Shown here one piece after another: positions 59,666 to 64,000 of a stretch of 64,000 nucleotides of DNA (position 1 is its first letter; each line of letters begins with the position of its first letter). Position numbers and translations under genes: made by a program. The DNA comes from Protopterus annectens (lineage: Eukaryota; Chordata; Ceratodontiformes; Protopteridae), in NCBI RefSeq assembly GCF_019279795.1, contig NC_056738.1, forward strand, positions 475,039,287 through 475,103,286, read 5' to 3'. The notes under the pieces were generated by a model, which saw only the letters and a program-made list of their open reading frames with translations, was not told where the DNA came from and ran no database searches.

Positions 59666-60695
59666 GTAAGACACTAATATGTATTGGTTTGCACCCTTGC
59701 CTGCAAAACTCAAGGATTATAAACTTTGTAATACATTTGTAGTGTTTGGAGCTCTGATTAAACTAAAATAGTCAGGGAAAAAGAAAAGCCAATTATGCAC
59801 TACTCTGGAGCAAGACCCAGTCTTAACAATGCCATTAAGCACTACTGTATTACAAGACCTGATCTAAACAATGCTCAGAAAGGTACTTAATGATGTTAAT
59901 ATTAGGTCTCAGAGAAGGGCTTAACTAGCTTGTCTTTTTCCCAAATATTAAAGCATAATCACCAAGCATTGGCAATGCTTGCTAAGGCATGTACAGGCTT
60001 TCTAGGCTGGGAAAGCACTTTGCTTTTCTTTTGTAACTAGAAACATGAAGCAGATAAAGTGCCATGCACTACAAAGAATTATGATTTTGTCTCCAGTCAT
60101 AATTTATATGATGTGTTCTTCACAGGGATGCCAAGATTAACCTCTCAAGCTTCTGTCTCAATGTCAATTTCTTGAAATCCATGTTTTGAACACATAATAG
60201 TGCAGTTATAATTGGAGACCTGATCATAATTATCTATATTATCAGCTTTTATGAATTTCTTTGTACTGTACTTACAAAACATTGTCACTAGTTCTTTGAG
60301 AACCTAACACCTTCAAGTGGTTGTGTTAGTGTTTCTTTAAAACAAGAACTACAAATGCCATAAAGGAGTAAACTACTAAAAGAATATTACTCTAAACGAT
60401 GGCTGTGTTCCTGCACAACCCCAGGCTAATTATACACACTCTACTCTGTCCTCTACTCTATTCTCAGCACTCAACCCTGCATCTTCTGCCATAAATTGTC
60501 TCCCCCATTACACATTAAATGGCTTACTCTCTTCTATGAGATAATAGGTTTCTTTCTACCTATGAGGTTTTAAAAAAGTGTGTATACTATACATATTGCA
60601 TATAGTTTTGCATGATTTTCCCACACCTTAATATTGAATATTGTCAACTTGCTTAGATGTACTTTAGTGTATTTCTCATCCTGTCATTGTGTTTA
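59666..60695. other. Intron sequence after the last visible exon
   Basis: Nothing recognised. Confidence 0.5.
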
Positions 60696-60699
60696 ATTA

Positions 60700-60812
60700 T
60701 GTAAGTGTACTTTTGGAGGTTTTCTCCCAAGGTCTCCACTGAAAACAGGCTTCTGGCCTAGTCAGACACTACCTGGTAATCAAATGTAAATAAGTAAATA
60801 AATAAATAAATT
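60700..60812 (+). mobile_element. LINE/SINE 3' tail, plus orientation
   Basis: GGTCTCCACTGAAAACAGGC, then CTGGTAATCAAATGTAAATA and short AAATA repeats. Same family of tails as at 12300-12422. Confidence 0.75.
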
Positions 60813-60885
60813 GGGAAAGTCTAACAGGGCAAAGTCAATTTTTAGACAAGGCCTGGGGAGAAAAGTTTCAGGAGATGCATTTAAG
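60813..60885 (-). mobile_element. LINE/SINE 3' tail, minus orientation
   Basis: Minus strand: CTTTTCTCCCCAGGCCTTG, then AATTGACTTTGCCC, GACTTTCCCAA and on into the AAATA repeats it shares with the plus-strand tail. Confidence 0.72.
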
Positions 60886-60920
60886 ATGCTCATAATAGAA
60901 AAAAATATTTAAACAGGTAC

Positions 60921-61185
60921 TGTTGCCCATCTGGTCAGGATAAAACAGGCAAATAGTTGTGGGTTCTGTTCAAGCAGCTTTATTGTATGCAAACACATCT
61001 GGATTGAGGCTTAGTTACTTAAACTTAAATAAACTTATAAACAGACTGACTACCACACTCACACATGCTAATACTATGGCTGATCTCACAAAATGGCACT
61101 GCTGCCTGCACATGGTCGCTATTTATATGCACATGCCAACATCTGGAAATGCTTCTTAAAGTCAAAACATACATACTGTTCTACA
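60921..61185 (-). mobile_element. 3' LTR of a Ty3-type retrotransposon
   Basis: A 265-bp minus-strand unit that begins TGTAGAACAG and ends GGGCAACA, so it has the TG...CA ends of an LTR. Just before it on the minus strand is a purine tract, AAAGAGGGAGGT (61197-61186), the expected second-strand primer site. Inside are TATAAATA (about 61127-61120), a likely promoter, and AATAAA (60984-60979), a likely polyadenylation signal, in the right order. The other LTR and the target duplication cannot be checked because the element leaves the window. Confidence 0.82.
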
Positions 61186-64000
61186 ACCTCCCTCTTTGAG
61201 AAATAGTCCATACATCAAATAACATCGACTAACATGCAATTGTACAGAAATGATCCTTTGACGTGCAAATATACAGAACTAATTCTTTGACATGCAATCA
61301 TACAAAACTAAGTACAAATAAAACAATCTTGCCAAGGTTGCTGTGTATTTTACACTGGGTCTAGAAATATGACTTGATTGTGTGACATAAAAATTAGAAC
61401 TGGGTCTAGCAACGGGGACTGTCTTCAAGGAATGTTCAGCCTTAGAGACATCTGGGACATCATCAGGAATGGGAATAGGTAATGAATGAGACATGTCCTT
61501 CGACAGGAACATCATCTGGACTGCTCTGAGATCTAGCTTCTGTATCACAGGTACAATGCTGTAATATCAATACAGACATCAGAAGAAGATGCCTGTGATT
61601 TCTTATGTATTCTATGCCCTCAGATACCACCAAATAGAATCTCGGCACAGCACATACACCTGTCACTTGACCAATTTGATCGAAGCCTTCTGCCATTTGC
61701 ATCCTCACTGCCTCCTTTTTTCAATGGATGAAGAAATCTGCTCATTTTGTCATAACTTAACTTCTGAAAAGATCACTTTCGATATATTTGGGCTCTGATT
61801 GCTCTGTTGTTTTTAGCATTAGGCACCAACAAACTGGAACTGATAGGCAAGGTTGTTCTGGTTTGCCTAGATAGAAGTCTCCGAGCAGGCGAGCCAAGTA
61901 GGTTATCACAGGGTATATTTCTGAAATTGAGTAAATTCAAGAAGATATCAGTATTGTAACACTTTGATCTCCCAGGTAACTTCTTTGCACTCTGTACTGC
62001 ATGTTCAGCCAGGCCGTGTGACTGTGGGTACTCAGGACTGCTAGTAATATGGATAAAGTCCCACTCTTTTGCAAATTTCTGGAATAATTGACTGGTAAAC
62101 TGGGTACTGTTGTGAGAAATAAGTTTGTGTGGACTACCATGGACTGAGAAATGACATCTCAGCGTAGTAAAAACAGCACTGGATGTTAGGTTAGGTGGCA
62201 AATCAATCTCAAACCAGTTCAAATAAGAATCTAACAACACTAAGTAATGCTGATTGTTCCACTCAAATATGTCGGTGGCTACTGTTGACCAAGGTAGTTC
62301 AGGAATCTGGGTTAGCTGAAGTGGCTGTTTTTGCAAATGTGGCTTAGTACTATTACATACTGAACAGGAAGAAAGCATTTTATCAATGTCTTTTGACGCC
62401 AAAATATTAGTCCTCTCGCCCTTCTTTTGGTAGCTTCACAACCTCCATGGCCACGATACAAAATCTGGAAATATTCATCTTGCAAGGAAGTGGGAAAATA
62501 ACTTTAGGACCTTTGTAAACAATACCATCTTCCATCAACAGCTCATCTCTGTAAGGAAAATAAGGTTGCACTTCTAGCAGTACACAAGATTGCTTTGATG
62601 GCCATCCAACATTGATGAAGTGGTTGTGCTTTTGCAAAACTGGATCAGTGTTTGTATGCTCTCTTAGCTCATCTAGTCTCATGGTAGAAAATGTTTGCAT
62701 TTCCATGACATCAAAGTCAAAATACTCTGCATCAAGCTGTTCTGTGGTATTTCTGGGTGATCTGGATTAGGTATCAGCTAGATAAAGTAGTTTGCCTTTC
62801 ATATAGACAATTTTGAAGTTGTATTTTGTAATCTTAGCATCATTTTTTGTAGTCTTGCTGGAGCTGTATGCATGGGCTTCTTTAGAATAGTGATTAAAGG
62901 TTGATGATCAGTCTCGATCTGGATAGTTTGACCATAGATTTAATCATGGAACTTCGAACATGTGAATACAATTGCCAAAAGTTCTTTTTCAATCTGAGCA
63001 TACTGCATTTCAGTTTGGGTAAGAGTTCTAGAAGCATAGACAACAGTTCTCCCCCCTTTAATAACAACTGTACCAAGACCAAACTTTAAAGCATCGCAGG
63101 AAATAATCACTGGTTTATGGACATTGTAGTATCTCAATGTAGGTGGGCTGGCAATTTTCTGTTTGAGGTTATCAAATGCTATCTCTCTTAAAGGTGCTGA
63201 TAACTCACTGAAGTCAGGGATAAACTTGTCCAAATAGTTAACCATACCAAAGAAAAGCTGTAGAGCTTGGACATTTTCAGGTGCTGGTATCTCAAGAATA
63301 GCTGCTTGTTTGGAAGGGTCTGGTCGTAAGCCTGTACTGGTAAACAAATGACCCACATATGTGACATCTGGTAGCCTGAATTTACACTTCAGAGGATTAA
63401 GCTTCAAGTTCACTTCACATGCTCTGTCCAGAGCTTTCCTGAGGTTTCTGTCATGCTCTGCTTCTCCATTACCTCCAACTAGTAAATCATTCACTATTAT
63501 AGGAGATGGATAGCCTGAAAAAATTTGCTACATTGCACGCTGAAAGACTTCACTTGCAGAATTTATACCAAAAAGCATCCTGAGAAATCTATATCTACCA
63601 AATAGAGTACTAAATGTAGCCAGAAGTGAAGATTTGCGATCAAGCATCACTTGCCAAAATGAAGTCTTTGCATCCAAGACAGAGAAAACAGTGCCATTTG
63701 GCAACAGGGCAGCTACCTCTTCAACTGTATGCATAGGATGATGAGGCCTCATTAATGCTTTGTTCAAGTCTCTTGCATCAATGTATATTCTAATTTCATC
63801 AGAGCTCTTCTTATGAGCAGCTACCATGGAAGACACTAACTCATTTGGTTCTGTGACTGGACAAATCACACCTTGCTGCACCATATAACTGGACCTTGAC
63901 TTTGTCATGCATAGCTCTCTGGACTCTTCTCACTTGTCTGACCACTAGACTGACCTCTGGGTCCACTTTCATGGAGTAAACAACTGGAAGTTTGCCTTGC
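61186..64000 (-). mobile_element. Ty3-type retrotransposon pol (RT, RNase H, integrase), partial
   Basis: Minus strand from the window edge. RT at 63908-63500 has YIDARDLNKAL, VFSVLDAKTSFWQV and FLRMLFGINSASEVFQ. The catalytic box region reads IVNDLLVGG, with Asn for the first Asp, preceded by a stop. RT connection and RNase H at 63494-62940 have FGMVNYLDKFIPDFS, ISCDALKFGLG and YAQIEKELLAIVF. A linker lies at 62706-62407. Integrase at 62402-61773 has CSVCN, VATDIFEW, LISHNSTQF (His where the second catalytic Asp is usual) and PQSHGLAEH (Glu present). A C-terminal tail lies in shifted frames at 61708-61280. Frameshifts, stops and two changed catalytic positions mark a defective copy. Gag and protease lie outside the window. 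Confidence 0.9.

Overview
This is a piece of a large, AT-rich vertebrate nuclear genome with many introns and many transposons. One cellular gene is visible: part of a plus-strand collagen VI alpha-1 gene (COL6A1). Six exons fit together in phase: the last Gly-X-Y exon (5150-5185), the Cys-containing linker (11722-11758), a 9-nt microexon (19444-19452), and three exons of the first C-terminal von Willebrand A domain (24810-24943, 34425-34534, 59476-59665). The gene starts before the window and continues past it. The introns visible here are about 6.5, 7.7, 5.4, 9.5 and 24.9 kb, so the window is almost entirely intron.

The host is probably a jawed vertebrate with a big genome (cartilaginous fish, lobe-finned or early-branching ray-finned fish, or amphibian). 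The grounds are the COL6A1 sequence, the long introns, and the mix of element types: CR1/L2-like, RTE and Tx1-like LINEs, a Penelope-like element, a DIRS-like element, a Ty3 element, hAT-like elements and tRNA-derived SINEs. I cannot name the species.

Layout. 1-4.9 kb: two arrays of a 36-bp minisatellite. 6.4-9.4 kb: decayed RTE LINE. 12.0-12.4 kb: SINE and LINE tail. 13.8-15.3 kb: DIRS-like element, minus strand. 22.5, 24.0 and 26.5 kb: minisatellites of 42, 50 and 54 bp. 25.5 and 32.6 kb: tRNA-derived SINEs. 29.4-32.2 kb: minus-strand Penelope-like element remnant, followed by a 1.3-kb near-perfect palindrome whose arms each hold a hammerhead ribozyme core. 33.0-46.3 kb: several LINE pieces; a CR1-like copy is split by a 3.2-kb hAT-type insertion with an 8-bp target duplication. 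46.7-57.3 kb: a Tx1-like LINE split by a minus-strand jockey-type LINE, which is itself split by about 5.5 kb rich in short hAT-like elements and SINEs. 60.7-60.9 kb: two LINE/SINE tails tail to tail. 60.9-64.0 kb: 3' LTR and pol of a minus-strand Ty3-type element that runs off the window.

The best candidates for something new are the palindromic, ribozyme-bearing Penelope terminal structure, the hAT family with repeated right ends, and the hairpin-containing 36-bp minisatellite that mutates in triplet steps. All of them lie in introns of COL6A1. No element copy looks intact enough to be autonomous.
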